Assembly: GCA_000727475.1 (NCBI GenBank)
Contig: KL647290.1
Span: forward strand, 1,610,910 to 1,674,909
Length of the DNA stretch: 64,000 nucleotides
Source of the DNA: Sarcocystis neurona
Lineage: Eukaryota; Apicomplexa; Conoidasida; Eucoccidiorida; Sarcocystidae
Direction of reading: 5' to 3'
Shown: positions 13,640 to 27,000 of the stretch, one piece after another
Numbering within the stretch: the stretch's first letter is position 1
How the letters are laid out: every line of letters starts with the position of its first letter
Program-made: the position numbers and the translations under genes
The notes under the pieces: model-generated
Seen by the model: the letters and a program-made list of their open reading frames with translations, nothing else
Databases searched by the model: none
What the model was told of the DNA's origin: nothing

Positions 13640-13850
13640 ACGTATACAGGCGCGAGGGGACCTCTACCGCCCTGCTGCACTATGTCTACATAAAACGCAC
13701 AATATGTAGACACATACTCTTCACACATACATACGTATTCATAACGATATAGCCGTATCATCCGCGGCATATCTACGTACACATGTATCTACTACTTATA
13801 CACGTACGAGAGGACCTCGACCGAACTGCTGCACTATCTTTACATATACA
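13640..13850. repeat. Two-copy tandem repeat, period ~154 bp
   Basis: cgaggggacctctaccgcc followed by ctgctgcactatgtc starts near 13653 and recurs as cgagaggacctcgaccgaa followed by ctgctgcactatctt near 13807. A weaker third relation (acgtattcat) follows near 13905. Confidence 0.65.
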
Positions 13851-13867
13851 TCACATACAAACAAACA

Positions 13868-13890
13868 AAGACACACACACACACACACAC
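13868..13890. repeat. (CA)n dinucleotide tract
   Basis: Uninterrupted acacacac run of about 22 bp. Confidence 0.85.
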
Positions 13891-14988
13891 TCCAAACAGA
13901 TACACGTATTCATATATATACATATGATCGGCGGCAGATGAATGCACATCCGTCTACTATCCATGTATGCCGATGTATGTAAAACCCACATACATACCCA
14001 TATACGTACATATGTAGTATCGGTAGAAAAACCCAGCGTCGCCCGTCGCAGCTAAGCGCCCGCGTATAGAGGGACGTATCCGTATAGGCGCATGTTAAGA
14101 GTTGCCCCTGCATGCAACATCTGCCCGGAGCCAACCCGAAATATTCAGCCACATACGAATAGATGTAAGCCTCTTCTCAACGCGCATGCGCAGCTGGCTG
14201 GCTGGCCACGGCCCCACTACGTCCTCCCACTGCAAAACCCTCTCCTGTGCTGTAGCTTTCCTCTAACAGACGCACCAGTTCACCACACTGATGCTGCTTC
14301 TGAACCCCTTGTCTCGCCGGAAGTTCCTCGGCGACCGCTGCTGCCTACGTCGCCGTGGCATTTCTTTCCGCCCGTGCGGCTGCTCCTGCTCTTGTGGTTC
14401 CACAGCCTCCTCCTCCTGCTGCTGACGCTACTGCTGCGATTGGGACCCGTGTGACTATCACGCGCCTGGGCTTCCCTCCCTGCTGCTGTCGGTCTTTGGC
14501 TGTGGCTGCTGCTGCCGTTGCTCCTTGTTCCCGTGTTCTACTACAAAGAGCTGCAACACTTCCGACACAGGCTTCGACTAAACACATTCAGCGAACGCCT
14601 TGAGGCTGCCGACGCCCTCCTGAGAAGAAAAGCTTGCTATCTCCTCGGAAGCGTCATTTTTGTCTCCAAACAACGTTTGACGAAGTTCTCCATGAAACTG
14701 AACTTGTACTGATATTTATCTCTTAACCCGCTGCTGCACCGGGAGTCGTATCACGGACGGGTGGCAGTTAGATCTGCTGCCCAACCTGCTGTGCTCTGCA
14801 GCTACTGCATCCGCAACTGCTGCTGCTGCTGCTGCATCTGTGTCTCTGCGGCTCTGTTCCTCCGAAAGTGCCAGCGGCACGAGCTGCTGTCGCTTCGCTG
14901 CTCCTCATAACCAAAGAACAGCCCGCCGCAGCGACATCCGCCAAGAAGGCAGCAGCTCCTACGAGGCGTCCCAGGTGAGGAACAGGGA

Positions 14989-15763
14989 CTACGCAAGTTC
15001 CTGGTGCGTCCCTGCGCCTTCAGATGCAGGCTGCTGCGTAGTAGTCGCAGCAGCAGCAGTAGAGGACGCTGCAGCTGCGTCAGGAGCGCCAGCAGGAGTA
15101 ACGGGTGCAGAAGCGCTGCCTGCTGTTGCTGCAGCACCTGGAGACGAATGCTCGTCCCCTTGGACGGCTGCTTGGCTCGTGCTCTCCGTAGTGCTCGGAC
15201 TGCTGCTGCAGTCTTCTTCGCATGCGCTTCTCCTGGCTGTTTCTGCACCTGCAGCTCCTCTGCCGTCCTCGCCCGCAACAGCAGCAACAGCGCGCCCACC
15301 TCCTGCAGCTTTTGCAGTACCAGCAGCAGTCAACAAGCACAAAGGCCCCGGCTCCTGGTGCTGCGCCAGCTGCTGCTGCTGCTGCTCCTGCTCCTGCTGG
15401 CCCAGTGTAGCAGTATCGCTCTTCGAGACGGACGGTGCCGAGGCGCCTGCAGACGCCCACGGAGCACCGGCGCTGCTGCCGCTGTTGGGGCCGTTCGGGT
15501 TGCTGTCGCTGCTGCTGCTGCTACCGCCTCTGGCCTCCTGCTGCTCACCGTCCGGCCGAGAATTCACCCGGGAACTGTACGACGCCGAGGGATACGGAGA
15601 CTCCCCTACACCAGACGGAGAGGAAGAAGACGTAGACGACGAAGAAACGCAAGAAGACGAAGAAGAAGACGACGAAGAAGAAGACGACGAAGAAGAAGAC
15701 GACGAAGAACGAGAAGCCTCGATGCAGTACTGCCGTAGCTGCTGAGCCGAGTACGTCGTACAC
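14989..15763 (-). CDS. CHD1: CHD1 last exon: end of CHCT and Ser/Gln/Ala tail
   Basis: Acceptor cgccctcag. First residues [17 protein letters not shown] match the last CHCT helix (FTEFDARKLHKLYKMA). A Ser run follows, encoded by a 15-bp tandem repeat, then [17 protein letters not shown] and a Ser/Gln/Ala-rich tail of about 200 residues, stop TAG at 14991-14989. The plus strand of the same DNA has an open frame ending in a long acidic run; it is the antisense of this Ser repeat. Confidence 0.75.
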
Positions 15764-18700
15764 CTGAGGGCGGAAGCGAGGGGGGCGCAGAGACATCAGC
15801 AGCGCGTCACATCGGCGGCAGCAGGACAGAGGAAGCCGGTCGCAGCAACAGCGGCAAGAGGGCAGCAAATTTCAACAGCGGCAGCAGCACCAGCATCGGC
15901 AAGCAGCAACGTCATCAGGAGCAACGTCCCGGGCCTCAGCAACGCAGCAGCACACGGGAGCTGCGGGAACAGGAAAGAAACAGCAGCGCTTCATGCGGCA
16001 GTGGCAGCAGCAACCCAAAAGCGTTATAGGACGCTTCCTCAGCAGCAGGATCCACTTTCTCCCACGTGAGCGGTGGGCGACGGGGCAGCAGCAGCACTTC
16101 TGGGAAGGGCAGCAGCATGCGGGAAAAGGAGAGGAAGGAGAATGTGACTCAGAGACATGCCAGAAACGAAGTGAAGCAAATCTTACGAAGCAACATGCTG
16201 CCAGCATCCTGCTTCCAACTTCTCTCTTTGAGAAGGAAGGAGTCCATATTCCTGCGCTGCGCGCTGCGTTGCTGCTACAAGGCCCTGCGCGGCAGCAGCA
16301 GCACCACACAAATAGCAGCAGCCGAGGCGCCGTGTCACAATATATCTTCACACACAGATGTATTGCAACGCTCCCCCGTGTCAATCCCCACATACGTCCA
16401 CACATACATACAAAGTACGCCCCTACCGGCAGTACAGGATGTATACATATATATATATATATATATATGAACGACTGCATATGTCAGTCCCCCACATGCA
16501 TACACACAAGCTAGATACGCCTCTTCCTGTTATACACATATATATATATATATACACATGCACACGCGCATCTCTCTCTCTATATATATGTGAAGGATTG
16601 CAGATGTGTGTGTAATTATCCTGCTGGTGTGAAGCCGAAGACTGCCTCTGTCCATTTCTGAAGTAGTTCTTCTGCAGTAGCTCTCTCTCTATTTCTTTCG
16701 TTCTCTACCACACCGTTCGGAACACCTCCCACCTACGTATCGTCACGTGCACACTCACATTTACCTACGGATGCCCCCCCCCCCCCCCCCCACTGACGTG
16801 TGTGTTGTTTTCTATCTCACTACCTGCGCCTCGGCTAAACACAAATATACACATATATACACGTACACATACGTATACAGGCGCCCACAAAGGCGCGCAG
16901 GTATGTCTCTGGATTTGTGCACTGACGAACAACCGCGCACATCTGTCTGCGTCATGGGAGAAATGCACCGGCCTGCAGGAGGAGCAGCAGCAACCGGCCG
17001 CACTTGTACCGGCGCCTCGTGGCCCCCGTCGCTGCGCGTTCGCAAGGCCTGCGTCTTCTTCTTCTTTTTCCTGCATGTCTCCCCGGCTTGTTCGCACCTT
17101 TTCTCAAGGAACTTTCCCCTCTTGGAAGCCGGGAATTTTTTTCTAAGTTCCATTTGTACATCTCCTCCGCGTCCGACCGTGTCCTCTAGAACGAGGAAAT
17201 CACTTTTCTCGTCCACTTGTTGCCCTTCACGCTTCTCTATTGTGTCTCTGTGTCTCCGGCGTGTGGAGTTCTGCCCCGTCTCTCCGCGCTTCATTTGTCG
17301 TCGTGTTGCCACCTTCCCCTCTCTTCGTCACATTCTCTTTTTTCTCTCTGTCTCCGTCTCCGCCTATCTCTGTCTGTGTCTCTCGTTTAACGCCTTCTGT
17401 CTCTCTAAAACACAACTGCAGTCGATTTTTCTTCTCTACCAGCACGAGCACACACACACCCCCCCCCCATACACGCATAGAGAGAAGCCCTGTGTATCTG
17501 TCTACGCACAGACCCTTTTTCTTCGGTCTCTGTGCTGGACCAGAGTCCGTCGTTTTCGTAAAGTTCTTGCAAATCCGCTGTCTCTCTCTGTAAACCCCCG
17601 TGTCTCGCTCTGACACACACACACACTTGTCTCCCGCTGCCGGGGGACACATACACGTCCACCTCACTTTTTTGTTTTGCGAGGCGCGGTGCGCGTGTGT
17701 GCCTCGGTGTCCTCCTGTCTCGTCTCCTGTCGCATCCTCCCTGCCGCGGTTCTCTCAGGCATGCAGCACCACCACGCAGCCCACCCTTCCCCCCCCCCCC
17801 CCAGCAGACACAGCAGCACGAGACGTACCTCTCCGATGGCCAGGAGCGGCGCCAACTGGGCGAGCTGCTGCACGCCGTTGATGTCGCTTTTTTCCTTCTT
17901 GCACTTCTTCAGAATTTTGATCTTCTTCTTCAAGTCTCTTAGGAACTTCTTGCAGCCCTTACGAAACTCCTCTCCCTCCTGCCCCACCAGTGCTGCACAG
18001 CGCGTAAAAGGAAGGCCAAACCGCCATCCTCGCCGCTACAAAAAATTAACGGCCTTCCCACGCACCGGGCTATCGAGCAATTAATCACTCGAGAACAGGC
18101 AGCACATCTCTGTGTGCGTGCCCACACATATGTGAGGAGTGACGTAAGGCGGCGTATACATGGGCTGTCCACCGAGGGAGAGGGGACACAGCCAGACGTA
18201 CTTACAAAAGGATGCACACGTAGACGCAGGGAGCACACAAGGGGACACAAATTCGTGAAGCGGAAGAAGAAGAGAAGAAGAGCAATGCAGAATAACACAC
18301 AGAGCGCCGACGACACCACGGAGAGACGCACGGACGAAGAACCCAGACCCCATGAAGAAAAACGGTGGAGACAAACGCCGCAAAGAGAAACAGCAGAAAC
18401 ACACCCCACCAAGAAAATCGGGAGAGACGCCGTGTGTATGCAGATCCGGACAAAGACAGGGGCGTGATACGCGCGCGGAGACACAGACATATACGAAAAC
18501 GACCATACGCACACACACTTTACAGGTGGAAAAAGAAGAGTGCCACATATAACACATACGCATCACCTACATATCTGTACGTATAGAGAGAGAGACACAT
18601 AGGACAGATAGACAGGGTATATAGATAGATATAGGGAGATATACACAGATATAGAAATTCACATTGCACAGAGACAGATATAGATAGATAGAAACACATA

Positions 18701-20971
18701 CACACATAGAGAGAGCACAACCATACACACGCACGCACACACATGGAGAAAGCGCGGTTCCTCGTACGTGTATAACACAAAGGCGTCACACACATAGACA
18801 CTTACATGTACATATGCATTTGTCCGTATGCATATATATATATGTATATAGAGAGACACACATACACGCACTGACAACCACATATACACATACACGTGGA
18901 GAAAGACGAGCGCCATACACGTGTAGAATACGACGTTATTACATCTGTGTGCTGCACATAGATGCATAGCTACATATAGAGAGAGAGTGACGTGTATTCG
19001 AATAAACACCCGTCTACATGTATATGTGTACAGAGAGAAACAACGACGCGGATATATAAAGAGGGCCACAGGCGACACAGACACACACATACACTTATAG
19101 ATACATTTGTATACCCACGTATATCTTTTTCTTCGATTATATAGGGAGTGCAGAGGGGAGAAAAAGAGACCAAGAGACAAGACGCAGTCACTGTGTGTGT
19201 GTTACTCTGGTCTCAATCCCCAGATATACGGTTCCTCTCCTTTTTAAAGACACGCTCACAGATGGCAGCAGGAGCAGCAGCAACAGTGCAGAGACGTCCG
19301 AGAATCAGCAGGTGAAGAAGAGTGCACGCGAGACTCCTCGTTCGTCACCACAACCGGCACAACGGCACACACCTCTGCGTCCGTCCTATTATGTACATAT
19401 ACACTCCATGCACACATGTATACACACATATATATACTATACACGTACGAAGATGTATATGGAGAAATTTCTCTCTACATGATATATGTACACGTGTGCA
19501 CTACACACACACATATATATATGTAGAGAGAGATATTGATTTCCCTCTATGTGAGACGTGTGTACATGGATATACACTATACATATACACATACAGAGAA
19601 AGACAGAGATATCTCTAAATAACACATGTATACATACATATGTACTAGACACATACACTAAATATACATAGGTTCCTCTCTATACGGTACATGAACACAT
19701 ACACATATACTATACACATATATATATTTATGCAAATATGTTTCTTTCTACATGATATACACACCATCCGTGTACATTTCTATAAAAGTGCGTATCCGAA
19801 CCCAATTCATACAGGCTTACACACTACATACATACATACACATGCACATACACACTTGCATATATCAATGTATGTGTATGCTACGCGTATACGTACACAC
19901 ATTATATATACACATATAGACATGTGGACGACTTTCCACAGAAAAAGACGTATAATCAAGTGATGAAAATACTGTACACACGCCGTTGGTCAAACGCAGA
20001 GAAACACACACTTGCGACACACATATACAGAGACGTGTACAGCCGCATTCATGCACCCCCACATACTACACGTGCATGCACGTAGAAGCCTACACACATA
20101 CATATATACACACATACACATATGGAAGGCGAAAAAGAGAGACACCTCCCTCCCTCTGGATTAAGAGCGCGTAACTGCGAAGGCACGAGAAGGCGAACTG
20201 CGAGGTTGCTGCTGCCGAAACTCACCGGTGACATCAACGTTCTTTTTGATCTTCTTCTTCTTCCGTTTGCTCTCCTGCAAGACCGTCGCCACAACACTCC
20301 ACCCGTCTCAAGTAATTCACTTACTCCTCCAGTACATGTAATTACACATGTCCACAAAAATACGCGCAGCATGTGGAGTATAAAAGATACACCTACACGT
20401 TTACATATATATATATATATATATGCACGTGCATATACGTACGCATAAGATACATGCATGTAGATATACACCTACGCGTTTATACGCGTACACTCGTGTA
20501 CATCCGCAGAGGATACGTGTACCTCCATACACACAACATCCACACATTTATACACACACATACACCCATATATATAGGCACCCACATTCACGTACTTACA
20601 TATATACGCATGCATGTCACATATATGTGTGTGACATATATGTATGTGCTTGTGTGCATGCCCATGCAGGCCTGAAAAAGAGGTTTACAGAAGACAGTGC
20701 ATGTCCCTATGCATGCACGCGTCGACGACGCCAACCGAGCTGCGTAACGCGTACCTGCACGCACCCCTCTCGCTATTCTGCTGCGCGCCACCTGCAGCTC
20801 TCTTCTCTTCTTCACTTCCGTTCTCTTCTTCTCTGCCGCTTCATCTCAACAGCCTCTGTGTCTCACTCTCCCACTTTCATGTGCGTACTCTGACCACCGG
20901 CACGAACTCACATTCTTGTATAAAAAGACACGTAAACACATCCATCTACGTGCATGCCCATCACCCACATC

Positions 20972-21006
<35 letters not shown>

Positions 21007-24000
21007 CATCTGTTTCTTGTACGTTTCCTTTCCGTACGTGGCTCGCTCTCTCTTTCTGCCCCCTTCATACATACAGTCCCCTTCTACACTTTACAGCACT
21101 CACGCGTATATCCAAATATATATGTGTTCCCGTACACAAGTGTGCGTATACATATGGAGACATACACATATATATATATATATATACATACGGACATGAT
21201 ATATATGTGCATCAGTATATATGTGTGGTGGTGAAGAAGAAAAAGTTGAGAAGGCCTCGCCCCCTCCCCTCTCCGTCATACGTAGACAGACGGCTGTTTT
21301 CCACACGTGCAATACGACTCGAAAGCGCATCTGTCCACACACGCACGCGTACCTCTGAGTTCTCCTGGTTGTGGTCCTTTTCCTTTTTCCTTTTCTTTGA
21401 TTTCTGCTGCAGCTTCGCGTCCTCCTCCTCCTCGTCGTCTTCTTCTTCCGTTTCCTCGTCGTCTTCAGCTGCTGCGCGAGCTGCCTCCGCCGCCGCAGCA
21501 GCTGCAGCCAGACGGCGGCTCTCCTCTACGCCTGCAGCCAGTCCCGCGTGCTGAGGAGACAGAGAAGACGAGGAAGAAGCCCCAGCTGCAGCGCCGTCAG
21601 TGGCTCGATAACAGCCGACCCCACTTCCTGCTGCTGCTCCTGCTGTAGTATGACAAGGAGTGCCCGAGCCCCCCCGGGTCTCACTTCCTTCTTCGTGTTG
21701 CTTCAGCTGCCGTTGTCTGCTGCTGCTACTGCCACCACGGGTTGTCACGCTGCTTCCCGTCCCTCCCCCTGCCCCCCCCCCTGCCTGCTGCTGCTGCTCC
21801 TCCTCCTCCGGCTCCAGCTGACGCTGTTGCGGCTCCACTGCGACGCGCCTGCACGTCCTGCTCCAGCAGTTTCAACGTGCGCAACGCCCGCATTTTTAAT
21901 TTGTCGAATTTAATTTGCCGAATCTGCGGCAGTTCCAAGTTCGGGTCGTTACAAACGTCCTGCACGCCACCGGTCGTCCACAAGGACCACCCCACAAGCA
22001 GCACGGGACGGAGATAAATTGACGCTGCGCCAGCAGTGCCGCCACACACGACAGATACGGAAAACGGGGAAGCCGAACGGGGAAGCGCGGCAGCAGCAGC
22101 AGCGGCCGCGCAAACGCAGCAGCGGCACGAGAAGCAGCAGCACAGATTAAACAGCGGCAGCTCAGGCAGCAGCAACACCAGCACACGAAGAGGGCAACGG
22201 CGGCCGGTCCTGCAGCAGCCACCAGAGGAGACGCAGCCGTGAGCAGACGCAGAAAGAGAGCTGCCGCAGCAGCGCATCCATCAGCGGCGCGCCAGGTCCA
22301 CGGCAAGCAGCTGAGGCAGCAAACGAAGAACTTCAGGGAGACGAGCAGCAATCTGCCGCACGCGCAACACGACCACCTGAATCGCTGCTGCTGTTAACGG
22401 CGTTTCTCTCTTCCTTCCTCCCCATCCCCTAGTCTTAGGCAGACATACATGCGGAAAAATCAGTCCGCCGCGCGCAATCTCGACCACACAGCACTGCGGG
22501 ATGCACCACGAAATACAACCCTTTACGCACAGACGTATACATATACATGTGAAGAGGGATATTCATACGTATATATACGTCGGAACGGCTATATATATAT
22601 ATAGAGAGAGAGAAGGCTATGCATATATTCACACATACATACATATATATACGTGAATAAGATCCAGAATGACGGATACATACAAAGACACCTGTTCGCA
22701 GGTTTACGTCTACGTACATGTACACACGTATATATATGCCTACAGGTAGACACGGGGGGGTACGCAGACGTACTGCTACCCGTGCAGCCGTACGCGGACC
22801 ATACTTATGATATGGGGAGGAAAGACGCACAGTCCTGCACCGTCCCGCATCAGCCCACACAGAGATACGGCGCGGGAAACGCAAACGCAGAGCGTTCGGC
22901 GAAAAGGGTCTTAAAGAAAGGAAAGTTCGCGACACCGACGAAGAGGAACGCAGACGTATTACCCAGGAATAACCCCTCTCTCTCGCACTTCTTTCAGACT
23001 CCTAAAAATTACATATCTATACCTATGTGTGGACATGGAGGGACACTTGCAGTTGTTCGTGAAGAAACTACATACTTATATACATATACATATATATATG
23101 AGGACCTCCCCTGGTGGGCCGGTCCCGGCGGGCGTGGTTCACACGCAGACGCCGCCCTTCTCAAAATCTACACAGAAAGCACAGCTACATATACAAGCAC
23201 ATGGTACAAGCCCCCGTCCTACATAGCTGTCACATGCATATATTTATATATATAAATATGTATATCAATACTCATATATTCACATACATATATACACGTA
23301 TAAATCTACATGAGCAGTGCACTGCAGACCCCCCCCCCACCCTGCCCCCACAACACATCATGCGGACGCAGACACATACATATATCCATATTTTATCTAC
23401 ACACATATATGTCGATACAGATCTACATCAACGAAGAGATAAATCAATACACGAGCGCATCGTAGAATCTCCCTCTTCTGCTACATAACTCTCGCACGAA
23501 TATATACTTATTTATACACACACGTATATATCTATATCCATATAGTTAGACGTGTAAAGCATGTACAGCAGCTGTAGGTACGAGCCACATGTGTTTTACG
23601 CGGACGTCCGTATTTCTCGCTCCAGACGTAACGCGCATGCAGCGCTTCACAAGGGAAGAGAGGCACAGACAACACATGCACGCGAAGAGAACACTAGCCT
23701 ACACGTGTAATGTATCCATCATAAAACAAGACGCGAGGAGACCCTGTGTGACCTCTCTCCTTCACATATACACATACGTGTACACTCCCATTTGCTGCGT
23801 GCACATACACATACATATATACATACATGTGTATACACATGGGAGAGAGAGCTACACAGAAGAGAGAGACTCACATCTATGTATGTTCCTAATGTTGCAG
23901 AAGATGAAGACAGCAGCAGATTTACAGAAATTTGAGGGAAGGAAAACTGTGACGTACCATCCACGCTCCGAAGCCGTACTTGTAGGCACCCAGCAGCAGG

Positions 24001-27000
24001 TGCATGTCTTCGGCTTCTCCCCATTTCTGCACGTCGCGCGCGCTCCAGTTCCGCAGTCTCCCCACCACGCGCGACGGTAGCCGGAGCTGCAGACATTAAC
24101 GACGGCAGGTTCGAGCAGCACCCGCGTCGGGCCACAGGTGCGCGAAGAAAAAGCAACAGGGGCAGCACAAGCAGCGCCAGGGCTGACACACGACCGCCCG
24201 TCCCACCAGCAGCAGCAGCACGCCCGAGACCAGCCGCGTGAGAGCACGCGTGCCCAGGCGCCTGGAAGCGCGCGCGCATGAGCAGCGGCAGCAGCTTCTC
24301 CGCAGCGACAGAAGAAGGTGGGAGGGACGAGACGGCTACCCAGCAGCAGCGGCAACAGCGAAAACGGGAAACGAGATACTGCAGCAGCAGCGCGAGCAAG
24401 AAGAGCAGGACACACAGAACGCGCACAACAGCAGCAGCCCGCGAGGAGAGACGACGACGCCGCAGACACACAAACAGAACGACCCATCCACACACGTATA
24501 CCCCCATGACGCATCTTCCTCTACATACAGATATATCTATGCATACATATAGAAACCTATACATATATATATATATATATACGTATGTGTACACGCGTGC
24601 ACATACGTTTAATACGCCGGGTGCGCGTAGGCATGCATGCTGACAAAGAAACGAAGGAAGCTGCTCAACAAGGCGCGCAGCACACTCCTGCAGGGGCGTC
24701 TTACATACAAACGCATGTCCAACATCTATATTGCACACATCCAACAAATACGTATCTGTGCCACACAAAAGACACAGAGGAATCCCGCAAGTCTCCTCGA
24801 CGACAGGAAGACGCGCGCTTTCACTTGCGCACATTGGAAGACGGTCGAGAAAAACGAGATACATACAGAGAGCCAGACAGAAAGAGACAAAAACAGACAG
24901 CAGCGATGGATACGATAACGGGCATATATGTTGACTTCTCGCTTTGTTCACACGCGTCCAAACGCATCCCATTCCTCAACCCACGGCCCTCTATCCACGA
25001 AAGCAGATACTTCTATACGTATAATATACACGCACATACACATGTACATACGTATATATATATATAGGTAGATAGGCGCTTGAGTGTATACGAGTACGTA
25101 TACACACATGTGTATATGCATACCTCTCGACTTACATCTATTCATCTATCTATCTATCTCTGTCTCTCTGTCTCTACATACATGAGTACCCGTGGTCAAT
25201 ATACAAAGAGATTTTCCTTCTTCGGACAGACGCCGTACCAAGTATTGCGTTCAGGCCAACGTATTCACACATATATATGTGTGTATGTATGTGCATCCCT
25301 TGCGTATACGGACGCGTACTTACCTGAAGATAGCCTTTGCCATGTATTTCTTCGCGAGCAATTCTTTCGAGTCGCGCTGCTGCATGCCCTCCACCCCCCC
25401 CGCCCGTCCCGTCCTTCATCTCCTCTCTCTCTTCGCCTGCTGCTGCATCTGCTGCGGCTTCTGTCGCTTCGCTCGTTGCTGCGGGCGCTTCGGCCGCTTC
25501 GGCCCCTCCGGCGGGCCCGCTTCCCGCCCGCCCAGACGAAGACGATGCAGCGCCAGCAGCAGTAGCAGCTGTGGCGGCATCACCGCCTCCGCCAGGGGCG
25601 GCGGCCGCAGCATCTCCCCCCGATGGATGATTTTTCCATGCAGCACCTGTGGCGGCCGCTCCTGCAGCAAGTGCGTCATCTCTTTCGTCCTCTTGCTTCT
25701 TCTTCATTTCTTGCTGCTGCTGCTGCGCTGCTGCTGCAGCGTGCGGCCTTGTCAGGTCGTCTGCGGTGCTGTCGCGATCTGCTGCGCCTGCAGCTCTCGG
25801 GTCGCCACCGCCGCAGCTGCTGCTGCCGTCTCCTCCCTCGCTGCTGCTACGATCCCCCGCCCACACGCTGCTGCTGCTGCCACTGCTGCTGCTGGTGGTG
25901 TCCGCGCCGTCCCCGCCCCGATCACCCGTCCCGTCACTCCTGCTGCTTCCTGCTCCTCCTGCCGCCCCCGCTCGTCCTCCTCTTGCATCTTCTTCTTTCC
26001 CGCTTGCTGCGGCTGCCGCTGCAGCCGCACCAGCGGGCGCACTCCCGCCAACAGATGCAGCAGCAGCAGCAGCGCCGGGGCGAGGCACAGGCAGCGGACC
26101 CGTGGGAAGTTTCCACGGCTGCGGAACATGCGGATTTTGTTCGCACAGGACGTGGTGCAGCAACGCGAGCAGATGTTGCCTCTCCACCAAGTCAAAAGCA
26201 TTCACCCGCGTGTCGCCCAAGTGAGTAAAATACGAAGACTCTCTCCTTCCTACAGAACAAATATCGATGCAGAAAAACAAAGCTCCCGTTCCTAACGAGA
26301 CGTCCAAGCACAACCCCAGAACACACCACATGTCTACGTTTCCTTAAAAAGGAAACCTATCCATATGTATGTGTGTGTATGTATGTACGCATGTTTGTAT
26401 ACACATGCATATATATATATATATATATGTGAATGTGCATGTTGAAGATAAGTACGGGACACATAGACGCCTTCTGTATGTGGGTACATAGATATGTATG
26501 GATTTGCAAACGCCAAAAAACGAAAGAGCGCGGATCCTTACATATATATATATATACATCTATCCGTGGGCACACACTGTCACATACGTAGTCTGCACAT
26601 ACGCGGATCACGGACACTTCTACATACGCATATATATATATACATATATGCATGCGTACCTTCGCATATATATATATATAGGTATGTACGTCTCCATAAT
26701 TTTTTACTGCCTAAGATACCCATACACACCAGCAAAGAGAGAAAGTCAAGGAAAGGACGCAACCCACACCCATTCGTATGTCTACACACATAGAGGCGTA
26801 CACGTTGACGCGTATATTATTTGCGCATACACACAGTGTGAACATTTATATATATGCATGAACCGACTCTGAAGAGTGAGTACGTGTATATATATATGTG
26901 TATATATCGAAACAGGTGCGCCAGGATACTTCCACGTACACACATACACACACACATGTCCACACAACAGCAGTATATATATATATAAAGATCTAGATAG

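Larger units (their letters stand above)
11100..14800. other. Intergenic stretch, no supportable gene
   Basis: Short open frames only. It contains TA repeats (11540-11562, 13030-13062), a tandem pair at 13.65-13.83 kb, a CA tract near 13870 and a CTG-rich patch at 14260-14560. It lies between the CHD1 stop (14989) and the START-like gene. Confidence 0.45.

Noticed and set aside
14840..15745. Plus-strand 301-codon ORF with acidic C-terminus
   Set aside because: It is antisense to the last CHD1 exon; the acidic run is the complement of the Ser-coding repeat, and the N-terminal part is Cys/Leu-rich repeat translation.
17240..17593. Open frames in the CT-rich intron
   Set aside because: Low-complexity Ser/Leu translation of a pyrimidine tract.
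25192..26295. Plus-strand 367-codon ORF
   Set aside because: Antisense to CHD1 exon 10; Cys/Ser/Arg-rich, no domain.
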